Shown one piece after another: positions 7,007-16,300 of a stretch of 32,332 nucleotides of DNA; positions within the stretch are counted from its first letter, which is position 1, and each line of letters starts with the position of its first letter. The position numbers were made by a program, and so were the translations under genes. Below the pieces are notes generated by a model that saw only the letters and a program-made list of their open reading frames with translations, had not been told where the DNA came from and did not search any database. Location: positions 1-32,332 of IMG/VR virus record IMGVR_UViG_3300023301_000059. The stretch is one strand, 5' to 3'. This stretch comes from a virus.

Positions 7007-7388
7007 CTGAAAGGTCTTTAGGATCTACGTTCACAATCTTTGCCAGACGGGTAACTTTTCTGTCAACATAAGAAACATCTTTTTTGATAGAACTCAAGCC
7101 AGTTTCCTGCTTCATCATAAATTCTCGCAGGGTATGACTTTCATTGCGGGAAGCCTTAATAAACCGGTTTATAGTTGCAATCGTATCATTAATAGCATCA
7201 ATACCCTTTTGCAGGTTGACATTAGTCAAATCCTGACTATTAATCGTATCGCTCAAATGCTCCTGAAGTGTAGCCAGATGGTTCTTTATTCTGATGAAGG
7301 CTTTTCCAATAAATACCACTACAAAAATTATAGCAATGATGCTAATAACTATTTGAATGAATTTTGCCAGAGCGGTAATTTCAACCAT
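6996..7388 (-). CDS. Membrane-anchored coiled-coil protein, first gene of lysis cassette
   Basis: 130 residues with one N-terminal membrane segment (~10-32, IQIVISIIAIIFVVVFIGKAF) followed by ~90 residues of heptad-like helix. The topology resembles phage holin-associated or inner-membrane spanin-like proteins, but no family is certain. It follows an 80-base gap that holds a weak copy of the late-promoter motif, and appears to start the lysis transcription unit. Confidence 0.55.
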   Translation of the reverse strand: MVEITALAKFIQIVISIIAIIFVVVFIGKAFIRIKNHLATLQEHLSDTINSQDLTNVNLQKGIDAINDTIATINRFIKASRNESHTLREFMMKQETGLSSIKKDVSYVDRKVTRLAKIVNVDPKDLSDAN

Positions 7389-7418
7389 GTTCCCAGTGTT
7401 TAACGTTAATAATTGATG

Positions 7419-7454
7419 TAAATATGGGGATTCACTGGGGATGTCTAAAGGACG
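7419..7454 (-). promoter_or_regulatory. Weak copy of the phage late-promoter motif before the lysis cassette
   Basis: On the minus strand CGTCCTTT (7447-7454) matches seven of eight bases of the TGTCCTTT box. The downstream box is poor at the standard N20 spacing (CATATTTA) and only slightly better two bases further on (TATTTACA). It is included because it precedes the lysis genes as the better copies precede other blocks. Confidence 0.35.
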
Positions 7455-7468
7455 AGATGGTATAGCAC

Positions 7469-7978
7469 TTAAAAGAAAAAGCGTCTTATTAAAAAAACAC
7501 CAACAAGCAAAGCAACAAGAATATAAAAGACATACCTGAGGCGGTACGGGTCTTTAGGCGTCTCTTTTGTTTTGATATCCGAAGTAATTTTTTCATCCGA
7601 CTTAAGACTGGCCACGTCAATGGTCTTAACAGTGATTAAAGTGGAATCTGATTTGATGGCCCCTTTTACTGTTTCCGTCTTATCGTCAATATCAAAAATG
7701 GACTCTTTCTTTTTAAAGAATGTGGTAGTTGTGTTTCCAAGGCTGTCGGTAGCGGTAATTGGTTCATACTCGCTTATAGTCACCTTCGTTTTTCTATTGC
7801 GTAATATGCGCAACAACTCTTCTGTATCGCTATAATCATTTGTGATGTGATCTGTTATTTTCTCATTTATCAGAGTCTCCTTTTTGGATGTGTCATACGA
7901 TTCATTTTTCTGCATTTTTACTGGCGCCTTGCAGCCAACAATAAAAATGAGCAAGAATGCAATTAAAGTCTTTTTCAT
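7469..7978 (-). CDS. Lipoprotein with C-terminal membrane anchor, candidate unimolecular spanin
   Basis: 169 residues: a lipoprotein signal with Cys in FIVGCK (~residue 16), a polar, helix-rich periplasmic middle, and a strong C-terminal membrane segment (YVFYILVALLVGVFLI) ending in RRFFF. An outer-membrane lipid anchor plus an inner-membrane helix is the layout of u-spanins such as phage T1 gp11, which fuse inner and outer membranes at lysis. It lies between the tail genes and the lysis cassette. This is inferred from topology only. Confidence 0.65.
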   Translation of the reverse strand: MKKTLIAFLLIFIVGCKAPVKMQKNESYDTSKKETLINEKITDHITNDYSDTEELLRILRNRKTKVTISEYEPITATDSLGNTTTTFFKKKESIFDIDDKTETVKGAIKSDSTLITVKTIDVASLKSDEKITSDIKTKETPKDPYRLRYVFYILVALLVGVFLIRRFFF

Positions 7979-7980
7979 GG

Positions 7981-10143
7981 CTATTTAGATATTAGATCTA
8001 CGGTTGAGTCGCCGATCCCACGTGTCATGTGCACCGGGATTGATATTGATTTGATATAAGAAACCACTCCATCCACCCTTACCGGCTTATAAATTTTATG
8101 GTTCAGGAGGTCTGTGAATTTTAACTTAAAAACCGTTCGTTTTTCGCGGTACTTAAAGGCTTTATGAGTAACAAAGTCATACAATGCACCTTCAAGAATA
8201 CCGGCCTCTTCACGCCACCGGAGCTTTACATTTGGCGTTGGCAGTGACGCCACTGTGTCGAAAGAAGCTGATTTGATATCTCTGTTATCAAAATTGAAAT
8301 ATCCCCCATCTTTTGTGTTGGGGTAGGAAACTTCTTTCTTTTTGCCTCTATAAATAACATAGGCAAAATCAGGCTGTACGTCTTTTGCGTCCATTGATGA
8401 AACAGGTATTTCAAACAAACCTCCACCCATTTGAACCAGGTCGTTGATTGGAATGGAGCCCACCACCGGAATTTCTTCTGTTTCCGAAGAGGCAAAGCCG
8501 GCTTCTAATGCGCCTAAGGCAGAAACTTCACGCCATTCGTAAAAATCGGGGTCTAGTCTAACAAATGGGAAAAAGTCCATATCGTTTTCTTCACGTCTGG
8601 AAGCGATTGTGATAATTCTACTAAATATAGAAAGGCATGAGAGGCGCATAATTAACCGATCATCCCCAGTCAATGTTATCGGCTGTGCCGTTCTAAGGTA
8701 GAATGATTTATACTCATAGGTTGTGTTTTTCACATTCTCAACATGAGTCGCTATTGTGGTGTATTCTCCATCACGGAGAAGGCGAAGTTCTATATGTAAT
8801 TTGGCGTCAGTCGTAGAGCTTGACTTAATCCACGTCGTAAGGCTCATAGTTCTTAATAATTCTCCTTCAAGAACTCTAAATGCATAAGCGTTAATGAGAT
8901 TTGGTTGAATTGAAGAAAAGGTCTGATTTGAATATTCTTGACCTAATTGGCCCGCTAGGGCATCTATTTCATTATATGACACGCCGCCAACAGTGGTTGT
9001 TGTAGTTTTTAAAAACAAGCCATCCGTATCAAAAATGCTCGCTTGTTTGTACAATGGGCCTCTGTCTGGGTTCGCGCTTTTTCTTCTAAAAAAGCGCCTG
9101 TGAGCCGCAGTCTCCTGGAATAACCAAATTTCATCAACTTCATCAGGCGATGCCGTTGAAAAATCGTTAGGATCTGGTAAATTAGCAAGGCTACCGTAGA
9201 CCGTGCGCGCCGGTGGCACGTCATACTGGTCAGGATTTAAAATATCATCATCCTCACCCTTAAAAGAGAGTTTCACCCTTTTGGGATTTAAGCTGTCAAA
9301 ATGTTCTGACCGTACAAATTTATCTGACCAGTCCGTGGGTTCAGCATTAATAATGTTTTTGTACAGAAGCAGTTCAGCCTGATACAAAAACGGGTTAAAA
9401 TAAAGTAATATCCCAAAACTTTGCAGGTCCTTAAGCAAATCAAAAGCCGATATGTGAGGCATCCATGATGCCATGTTTGCATCTCCGTCGCCAAAGTAGG
9501 TTATTCGATTTTTTGCACACCAAATGGATAGCCGGTTAAAATCGCTGAATTCCGCCAAATCATCTTTAGCCAAATCTAATTCAAAAACCTCTATAATTCT
9601 AATTAGAATATGTTTTACATAAGTGGCTGGGCATGGACTCGATATGCTATTATCATCAAAATTGTAGTCGTTATAGAGCCTGTCTTTTGTGGTTATTGGA
9701 GCGGCTACAAAACTAAATGCAGGATAGATAGCATTGAGAGATCCTACAAAATCAGCAGGTCTAAACTCATCCCAAAAATGGCCACCTATTTTGTCATCTA
9801 AAAACGAACTCTTTAAAATAGAGGTGTAACTACTTTTACCCGCTTTCAAATATATTTCTATACCCAGGGCGTTAACTACCTCCACATCTCCCTGCAAAAA
9901 AAGCTCATAGTTTTGGAACAGCTCAAATGAAAAGCTTTTTTTGGTAGAATCTCCATCGCCTGGAAAGTCGAAAATGTGCTTATTATCTTCATACGGAATT
10001 GTCAACGGATAGGAGAAAGTGCCAAAATCAGAAAACAACGGATTGCTAATGATGATATTGAAAGACGTATCAGCAGGCACATACAACTGTCGTTTTACAC
10101 CAGCTCCGGATCCGCTTTTTTTCCAAACAAATATTTGTATCAT
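7981..10143 (-). CDS. Large phage tail protein (tail-tip/baseplate-associated)
   Basis: 720 residues, beta-rich, starting MIQIFVWKKSG and containing a PLTIPYEDN segment early on. The ATG overlaps the upstream tail gene's stop in an ATGA junction (10140-10143). Large beta-rich proteins at this place, after the tape measure and fibre genes, usually form the tail tip or baseplate hub in Bacteroidota siphoviruses. No catalytic motif is seen. The role is inferred from position and composition. Confidence 0.6.
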   Translation of the reverse strand: MIQIFVWKKSGSGAGVKRQLYVPADTSFNIIISNPLFSDFGTFSYPLTIPYEDNKHIFDFPGDGDSTKKSFSFELFQNYELFLQGDVEVVNALGIEIYLKAGKSSYTSILKSSFLDDKIGGHFWDEFRPADFVGSLNAIYPAFSFVAAPITTKDRLYNDYNFDDNSISSPCPATYVKHILIRIIEVFELDLAKDDLAEFSDFNRLSIWCAKNRITYFGDGDANMASWMPHISAFDLLKDLQSFGILLYFNPFLYQAELLLYKNIINAEPTDWSDKFVRSEHFDSLNPKRVKLSFKGEDDDILNPDQYDVPPARTVYGSLANLPDPNDFSTASPDEVDEIWLFQETAAHRRFFRRKSANPDRGPLYKQASIFDTDGLFLKTTTTTVGGVSYNEIDALAGQLGQEYSNQTFSSIQPNLINAYAFRVLEGELLRTMSLTTWIKSSSTTDAKLHIELRLLRDGEYTTIATHVENVKNTTYEYKSFYLRTAQPITLTGDDRLIMRLSCLSIFSRIITIASRREENDMDFFPFVRLDPDFYEWREVSALGALEAGFASSETEEIPVVGSIPINDLVQMGGGLFEIPVSSMDAKDVQPDFAYVIYRGKKKEVSYPNTKDGGYFNFDNRDIKSASFDTVASLPTPNVKLRWREEAGILEGALYDFVTHKAFKYREKRTVFKLKFTDLLNHKIYKPVRVDGVVSYIKSISIPVHMTRGIGDSTVDLISK

Positions 10144-11444
10144 GAGATAAAGAAGTCTTGGTTAAAGTCATCGTTAAAATCTCCAAAAGGGCTAGCGCTT
10201 ACCGGTGTATCACTGTAAAACACATCCTGACTGGCCGGCTTATACGAAAACGATAAATCAAACAAATCTTGCCGGTCCTCTCCCATAGGGGTATTATTGT
10301 TAGGTTCAACAACTATGGGGTGAATATCATATCCAGCCGGATAAAACACACGGTCACTATTTAAGAAGTCCAGAAGCCAAAAACGGTGTGTTTTTGTAAA
10401 ATGTCCGATGCTTAGATCTCTTGTCAGGTCAATAACGCCCTTTTTGCTCGCAATAGAATGGTTTCTGGTTGCCGGAGGAAGCAAGGGTAAAACACTTTCA
10501 CTTTTTGACATGCTCACCTTTTCAGAAGCAAAGCCGTGACACCACAAAACATCATATACACCCAGCGAATTCATGAAAAAGAAGACATCATTCCGCTCAT
10601 ATTCTACATAATCAGGAATAAAGGTTCTTTTTTCAGTGATGAATGATTCATCAACTGTGGCCATATAAACCTCATATTTCTCAATTTTCTTAACAATGTT
10701 ATAATTGCCCAGCCTTAACTCCTTTATGCCAACGGCAGCCTCTATTAAGTACCCATTTGCAGCTGGACCTATCACATGCGTGCTGTTGGTTCCATCGGTG
10801 TAATATATTGTACTCTTAAGATACAACTCGGTGCCAGAAGGATTTAAGAGATACAAACGCAGTGGTTGTCGCGGATGGATTTTTAAATTATTTGGCATCC
10901 AGGTTAAAAACTTCCGGTTGTTTACAGCGGTAAAAAATGAAAACAAGTCAGTGGCGTTACGTTGCAAATAGGCTTGCATGGAGCGACTTGCCCCGCCGTT
11001 GAACACCTTAAAGTGATAATCTGAATTGCTGCTATTGTTTGTTTTGGCGTGTGAAATTACACCAGAGGTTGGTGTAACCCATGAGTATTCTGCGTTAAAA
11101 TAGCCTTCAATTAATAGACTGCTGTTATTGATAGCAGGGTAATCCGGATCGGCTGGAAAAACAAAATGCTCTTCCGGGAGATTGTTCCGCAATGTGAAAT
11201 CATTCCATGCACCTGAAATGACTTCGGTAATATTGAACTCTGCCTCATACGGATCAGCGGGCAATGTTCTTTTGTAAGAAACAACCCCGCTAAGGGTTCC
11301 AAATTCTACATATAAGCTCACATACCTTAAATAACCGGAAACCGTTTGAGGATCATCAACCCTTACCCTGAAAACATTTGATTGTCCAACACCAGCCCAT
11401 AAAACTTCACCCGCAGGAAGCGGGAAAACTGACATGATTGCCAT
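10140..11444 (-). CDS. Phage tail protein, beta-rich, coupled to the 720-aa tail protein
   Basis: 434 residues. The N-terminus (SVFPLPAGEVLWAGVGQSNVFRV) and many alternating beta segments suggest Ig- or carbohydrate-module-like folds. The C-terminus is acidic and aromatic (FGDFNDDFNQDFF). It follows a terminator/promoter junction and is translationally coupled to the next tail gene. Probably a distal tail or tail-tip component. The exact family is not recognised. Confidence 0.6.
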   Translation of the reverse strand: MAIMSVFPLPAGEVLWAGVGQSNVFRVRVDDPQTVSGYLRYVSLYVEFGTLSGVVSYKRTLPADPYEAEFNITEVISGAWNDFTLRNNLPEEHFVFPADPDYPAINNSSLLIEGYFNAEYSWVTPTSGVISHAKTNNSSNSDYHFKVFNGGASRSMQAYLQRNATDLFSFFTAVNNRKFLTWMPNNLKIHPRQPLRLYLLNPSGTELYLKSTIYYTDGTNSTHVIGPAANGYLIEAAVGIKELRLGNYNIVKKIEKYEVYMATVDESFITEKRTFIPDYVEYERNDVFFFMNSLGVYDVLWCHGFASEKVSMSKSESVLPLLPPATRNHSIASKKGVIDLTRDLSIGHFTKTHRFWLLDFLNSDRVFYPAGYDIHPIVVEPNNNTPMGEDRQDLFDLSFSYKPASQDVFYSDTPVSASPFGDFNDDFNQDFFIS

Positions 11445-11460
11445 AGCTTATATTTTTTCT

Positions 11461-11496
11461 ACAAAATATGAGTTATATAGAAGTGATAAAAGGACA
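11461..11496 (-). promoter_or_regulatory. Candidate phage late promoter driving the tail-tip/spanin block
   Basis: Minus strand: TGTCCTTT (11489-11496), 20 bases, then TATTTTGT (11461-11468), then ATG at 11444, 16 bases later. Box sequence and spacing match four other gaps in the late region. The upstream box overlaps the 3' arm of the terminator at 11485-11527. Confidence 0.6.
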
Positions 11497-11527
11497 GGTA
11501 GTTTACGCGAATGTGTAATACCTGTCC
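11485..11527 (-). terminator. Rho-independent terminator ending the fibre/DGR block
   Basis: On the minus strand GGACAGGTA (11519-11527) pairs with TACCTGTCC (11492-11500), nine perfect base pairs around an 18-base loop, followed by TTTT. It starts within the last codons of the 111-aa gene, whose stop lies in the loop. Confidence 0.65.
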
Positions 11528-11838
11528 ACCTTCAGCACCTTCGCTTCAAATGGCATCATATCAGCATACTTTTCGCACTGACTAATCAGTACATTTGAGC
11601 CGCTAAAAAACACAAAGGAAGTGCCTGGGTCTGTGGAATACTCAAACTGCACGGTCACGCACTTTTCTGCATTTGATTTCTTGTATTTGCTCTCCTTAAT
11701 ACGATATGAGCGCACGACGATTGAAACGTTTAGGATCTTTTCAAGTGTTACTTTTTCGCCTGTAAGTGCACGCTCTTCATCCGCAAAATCAGAGAACTTC
11801 TTTAGCGTTGTGATAATTGTGTCGCAGTTATCTTGCAT
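11503..11838 (-). CDS. Small phage protein (111 aa), possible OB-like fold
   Basis: The product contains a run of beta segments: ILNVSIVVRSYRIKESKYK, CVTVQFEYS, FVFFSGSNVLISQ, and a C-terminal MPFEAKVLKVDRYYTF. Proteins with this pattern recur in Bacteroidota phages. The pattern is compatible with a small OB-type nucleic-acid- or ligand-binding domain, but that is inference. Its start overlaps the upstream gene by 37 bases. It is the last gene of the transcription unit that carries the DGR. Confidence 0.5.
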   Translation of the reverse strand: MQDNCDTIITTLKKFSDFADEERALTGEKVTLEKILNVSIVVRSYRIKESKYKKSNAEKCVTVQFEYSTDPGTSFVFFSGSNVLISQCEKYADMMPFEAKVLKVDRYYTFA

Positions 11839-12116
11839 TCTGCTCTTAAGTTTTGATAGTTAGTGTATTCATTTTCGTATTCAACCGGGTCGGCTGTATG
11901 ATTGTTGATTAGCGCAATCTCATCCTCTAATGAGTAATGTTCAGCAATAAGGCTTCTTATTATTGCCGTTCTGGATGCTTCACCAGTGACAATAATATGT
12001 TTGTATTGAAATAGCGCGCCTTCTTCGGCTGCAAGCTCTTCAATATCAAAATTAAATTGTGTTCGTCCGCCTAGGTCGATGGAACTAGGAGGCCTTTCGT
12101 TTGAATTTGCTTTCAT
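11802..12116 (-). CDS. Small phage protein directly downstream of the DGR reverse transcriptase (104 aa)
   Basis: From ATG 12116 it reads MKANSNERPPSSIDLGGRTQ, then LFQYKHIIVTGEASRTAI, then EDEIALINN and a YTNYQNLR motif near the end. I recall similar small proteins in the fibre region of Bacteroidota phages. It starts 31 bases inside the reverse transcriptase gene. It is not the four-helix Avd accessory protein of classic DGRs, having beta segments and the wrong charge. A role in tail-fibre maturation is conceivable. Confidence 0.55.
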   Translation of the reverse strand: MKANSNERPPSSIDLGGRTQFNFDIEELAAEEGALFQYKHIIVTGEASRTAIIRSLIAEHYSLEDEIALINNHTADPVEYENEYTNYQNLRAECKITATQLSQR

Positions 12117-13071
12117 AGTCTTGTAGATATTTTTGACGTAAATTATAACAGTTTGCATGCTTGCACCATCCATAATAGGACGCGCCGGTTGTCGGCTTAA
12201 TGTTTTTCCGGACCGCTCTTTTCATCGCTTTAGCAATCCTTTTTCGTAGCAATATGTGCGTATGGAAAAACCGGTATCCTAAAAAATCAATCCCGCGAAT
12301 AGACACTGGGAATACCTGATAATTTGATTTTACATCAAGATTTAAGTTGCTGTTTAAATAGTTTTCAATCACCTTAAAAACGGTATGTAAATGCTCTTTG
12401 CTATAATGGAGGATAACAATATCATCGCAATAGCGGTGATAGTATTTGAGAGATAAAACCTCTTTGCAGTAATGGTCAAAATATGCAAGGTAAACGTTAG
12501 ACAGGTATTGACTAAGATAGTTACCAATTGGCACTCCTTTCGTGCTGTCTATTATCTCATCGAGCAGCCATAGCAGCGATGCATCTTTGATTTTCTTGCG
12601 CACAACATCTTTTAAGATGGCATTATCAATAGACGGATAGAACTTTTTAATGTCGAGCTTAAGACAATATTGAGTCTCAGGAATATTCTCCAGATCAATT
12701 TTTAAGCGCTTAAGGCCCGTATGGATACCACGGCCCTTAATGCTACTATAGGTATTCTCAATTAGAATAGACTGCCAGATAGGCTCAACAACTTGCATTA
12801 TGGCATGATGAATTATTCTGTCAGGATAATAAGGGAGTTTATAAATCTCCCTATCCTTGCCGCTGCATCGCTTGTGCATGATCTCATAAGGTGCGTTTTT
12901 GAATGTTTTATCAACAAGCATGTTGTGGATGTTGCCAATATAAGTATCAGTATCAGAGTTAACCATTTTTACTTCCTTGTAGAAAGTCTTTCCTTTTTGC
13001 GCATTAACATGCGCAAGTCGGATATTGTCCTTGTCGACAATTTTTTCAAATAAATTTCCCAATCTCTTCAT
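12085..13071 (-). CDS. DGR reverse transcriptase
   Basis: 328 residues with reverse transcriptase blocks in order: LKLDIKKFYPSI (~137-148), the DGR-type IGNYLSQ box (182-188) in place of the QG box of group II intron enzymes, and catalytic YCDD (214-217). IDFLGYRF follows, and there is no maturase or endonuclease domain. It should copy the template RNA made from 13173-13304 with errors at adenines, giving cDNA that replaces the variable repeat. The order target gene, template, reverse transcriptase on one strand is the standard DGR layout. The start is 102 bases after the template. Confidence 0.95.
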   Translation of the reverse strand: MKRLGNLFEKIVDKDNIRLAHVNAQKGKTFYKEVKMVNSDTDTYIGNIHNMLVDKTFKNAPYEIMHKRCSGKDREIYKLPYYPDRIIHHAIMQVVEPIWQSILIENTYSSIKGRGIHTGLKRLKIDLENIPETQYCLKLDIKKFYPSIDNAILKDVVRKKIKDASLLWLLDEIIDSTKGVPIGNYLSQYLSNVYLAYFDHYCKEVLSLKYYHRYCDDIVILHYSKEHLHTVFKVIENYLNSNLNLDVKSNYQVFPVSIRGIDFLGYRFFHTHILLRKRIAKAMKRAVRKNIKPTTGASYYGWCKHANCYNLRQKYLQDYESKFKRKAS

Positions 13072-13149
13072 TTTTGCTTAGGCCTTGCAGAGTTTTCGCC
13101 GAGACTACCAACACCGCAGTTTACTGTTATTTATTTTGCCAAGAGGCAG

Positions 13150-13318
13150 CGCCGACCTGATGACCTGAAAAAAGCTTAGCTGCGCCCCGATATTCCAATT
13201 CGCATTCGTCGAGTCGTTATTCGCATTCAGCGCCGCGACGCCTGCATTCGCACCATTATTCAAATTGCCACCTGCGAAGCAGACACGCCAGCCAACGGAA
13301 TATCGGATCAGGTCGGCG
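13150..13318. repeat. Perfect 12-bp inverted repeat enclosing the DGR template
   Basis: CGCCGACCTGAT at 13150-13161 is the exact reverse complement of ATCAGGTCGGCG at 13307-13318. The arms sit 11 bases and 2 bases outside the template repeat. A second GACCTGA at 13162-13168 offers an alternative, shorter pairing. In the template RNA the arms would form a GC-rich stem closing both ends of the template. Confidence 0.85.
13173..13304 (-). repeat. DGR template repeat (TR)
   Basis: 132 bp aligned without gaps to the variable repeat at 13369-13500. There are 21 differences, every one at an adenine of the minus-strand template (30 adenines, 9 unchanged). Read in the target's frame, the template has ten Asn codons (nine AAT, one AAC), at which the variable repeat encodes H, S, Y, Y, R, D, L, F, D and S. 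The AAY pattern allows wide diversity without stop codons. It lies between the target gene and the reverse transcriptase. The last five bases at the 3' end (13173-13177) are the least certain. Confidence 0.95.
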
Positions 13319-13347
13319 TTTTGTTAATTATCGTTAATTTCTTTTTA

Positions 13348-13384
13348 GGGGCCCCGCGATGCGTTAATAGCAAAGCCGCGCCCC
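13348..13384 (-). other. Possible stem at the 3' end of the variable repeat
   Basis: GGGG (13348-13351) can pair with CCCC (13381-13384), and CGCG (13355-13358) with CGCG (13377-13380), with a three-base bulge and an 18-base loop containing the stop codon. In the Bordetella phage DGR a hairpin just after the variable repeat helps mark the target. This structure is less regular and only suggestive. Confidence 0.3.
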
Positions 13385-16300
13385 GATACTCCAATCCGCA
13401 AACGTCGAGTCGAGATCCGCACGCAGCGCCGCGACGCCCGCATACGCACCATAAGACAAATGGCCACCCGCGAAGCAGACACGCCAGCCAACGGAAGACC
13501 AAGCGTAATCCGTATAATAAGTAACGGTTGAAGCCCCCCCCGTCGCAGGGACTATTGCTCCAGCTATTGAATGTATAGTTTTGAGGTATGAATTTGACGG
13601 AAGTGCAACGCCTAAATCATCATAGCCTGCGGGCGTATCGGATGCCAAAACAGCTTTATTATTCGTCACATACACATTCCGCTCGTTAACATTGATACCA
13701 TCCACACAAGTCCACAGGTGGCCATAAAAATTTTCTATCCCGCGATAACTCATTGCAACTGTCTTATGCTCACCCCAGCTTGCGGAATTAACTATGTCGG
13801 CATCATACCAATCATTAGCAACAACGCTTACGCTTTGATTCCCGGCATGCAAAGTTCTTCCACCTCTCCGGCGCCATGCGGAGCTATTCGCCCCTTCGGT
13901 AAAGGCTTGGAGCCTGTGTTGTGAAAAAAGGTCAGCATATTCGGTGTAAAATAATAGCTGGAGAGCTGAGCGGTACCAGAACATCTCTAATTGCCATCCC
14001 GCCCCCCTGTTTTGCGCCTGCCCCCTAAAGGTAGGAAGATTGGTTGAGTTGGCTGGTATTGAATTGGGCAGAGATGCCAGCGTGCCCCCAATATTGATTG
14101 CTTCCAATCTGGAAACATATATAGCGTCAACCTGCGAGCCGGTGCCATCCACAAATGCGGGATGTACCGTGAATCCGTCATATGGATACATTGACAGGCC
14201 AATTCTTACTTTTGAGCGGCCCGATATGCCGGTGGGAGAAGGTTCATAAGTCTGGAAAAAGTAAAATTTTGGGATCTTGACCATAACCTGTCCATCGTCT
14301 CCATCGAAGCGAGCTGTGCAAATCTCAAAAGAGTCGCCAATCTCAAAAATGTTAGAGGAGGGGGATCCTGTGCGCGGGTCGCTAATAACAAGTGTGTCAT
14401 TATTTGTCTTTCCTGTGATTAGTGCGTACCTGCTTGTTTTGCTTAATGTGGTGTTGTGGGCATAGCGGCCTACATAGTCATCTTCGACGCCGGCAAATAA
14501 GCCCGTGCAATTGAGGACCGTCCTCCCATCCGCGGTTACAACATCCATCACTGTCGGTGCGACTCCTGACCTGTTATAGTTATTGTAAGGGTCAAGATCG
14601 TAATTTTCAGTGCCGCTGTCAAGCAGCATCACGCTCTTCATTTTATTGTGCACAAACAAGAGGTGATCCGGCACGTTAGAAAGCGGGCGGGTGTTAATAT
14701 TGTAGCCATTATCCCCATAAGCACCGCCACCTGCGTAGCCGGAGAGTGACCCAATTCGCAAGCATCCGGGATTCACGCGCCCTTCATCCCACTCAACGCC
14801 ATACCATCCGAGGTCAAGACCGTCGGGAGAAGGTAGTCCAGGGTAATAGTTTGCTACCACCTGCCGGATAGTGTCCTCAGTCCACTTTTTTGGCACCGGA
14901 TCATCATCATGCACAGGAGTGAAGGGCCCGGATGCACCACCCTTCAGGATAACTTCACTCTTGTATACAAGGTTGCTTTCTTCCCTAATTATCTTGTACC
15001 AATAATCGGTCCCATCGTACCAAAATTCTATTGCATTACGTGAGTTATTAATGTTATTCCATCCCATTGAGTCCGGGGCGGTTTTGAATATTGAGCTGAA
15101 GCCTGGCACGTGCAATTCGGTTCCATCTGCATTCATTACAACCATGCACCTTGCACCAGCTACGGCCGTGGCTGTAATAGGGATAAAAACACGTTCCTCA
15201 TCTGATGCCGTAATCGGCATTGATGTCATTATCGAGGTGAATGGGATATTAACGGAAAAATCAACATGCTGGCTTCTTGTTTCGTTAACAGCCTGCTCAA
15301 CTGTTTTTCCGTCGGACATTGTAATGTCGGTAGCAGTGTGCTGGTGTCCCGCATCTGCTTTATTGCCTAACTCGGCAAAAACTCCTCCAGAGCTTACGGC
15401 ATTCGGGCTATCATTAGTTGGCACAGCGTCAATAGTTATAGATGCGGCATGACTCCCAGAATCTACCCAATCGCCACCTTCGACATCCCAAACCCAAAAA
15501 GTATCAGTTTCACCAACTAAAGAAAACCAACCTTCTTCGCCAACAGGGTGCGCGGCTCTTAACAGTGCTTCTGTTACAAAAAACTGTTTGTCGTTAGTAT
15601 TGCCGCCGCCTACTCCGAACGGCTGTATTTTATAATCGGCAGGGGTGAACCCTGAGCCGGTCTTGACGATAAAAGATGGTTCTGTAATTGTAATATAGAA
15701 TTGAATCTGGGTGGCATCTAACATGCCTACCATCCCGGGCACTAATACGATGAGGCAATCATCGCGGTAAGGAAGGTAGAAGTCATTCTCTATTTTTTGC
15801 GAATCAACGACATCAATAAGATTACTCCCATTGAATCTTGACTGGTGGATCCAACTACCTATGCTGCCATCGTTTGGTTTGATGCCTGTTTCAGCGTTTT
15901 CAGTGAAACGATACCAATATTTTACGCTGGTAACTATTACTGAGTCACCAGTTTTCATCCCCTCTATTGCCTTTAGCTCGGCTAATGAGGCAACTACACC
16001 TGTTGATGTGTTGCGCGAAGAGATAGTAACGCCTTCTCCCTTATTTTCCCATTTTAGAGGATGAGACTCCGGGCTTTCACCTATTTCGGCATTTTGGATA
16101 CATAAATAAACCTGAACCTCATGAAAATCAGGGTTGGCAGAAGACTCATTGACGTATGTAACAAAGTTCTTTCCGGCATAATAAGCAAAGCCGTTTGAAT
16201 CGTTAGGGCGCATGGCGTCATAAAGTGCCGTGTTTTCTACGTCTACAATTTCACTCCTAGCGCCAAAAGACTTAACCTCTGTGCCGTTGTTGTAATACCA

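Noticed and set aside
11802-12116. Avd-type DGR accessory protein
   Set aside because: The 104-aa product has beta segments and a YTNYQNLR motif, not the basic four-helix bundle of Avd. It resembles small fibre-region proteins instead.
13308-13524. Short open frames on both strands across the variable repeat
   Set aside because: They are off-frame readings of the target gene end and template flank; the in-frame target reading is fully supported.
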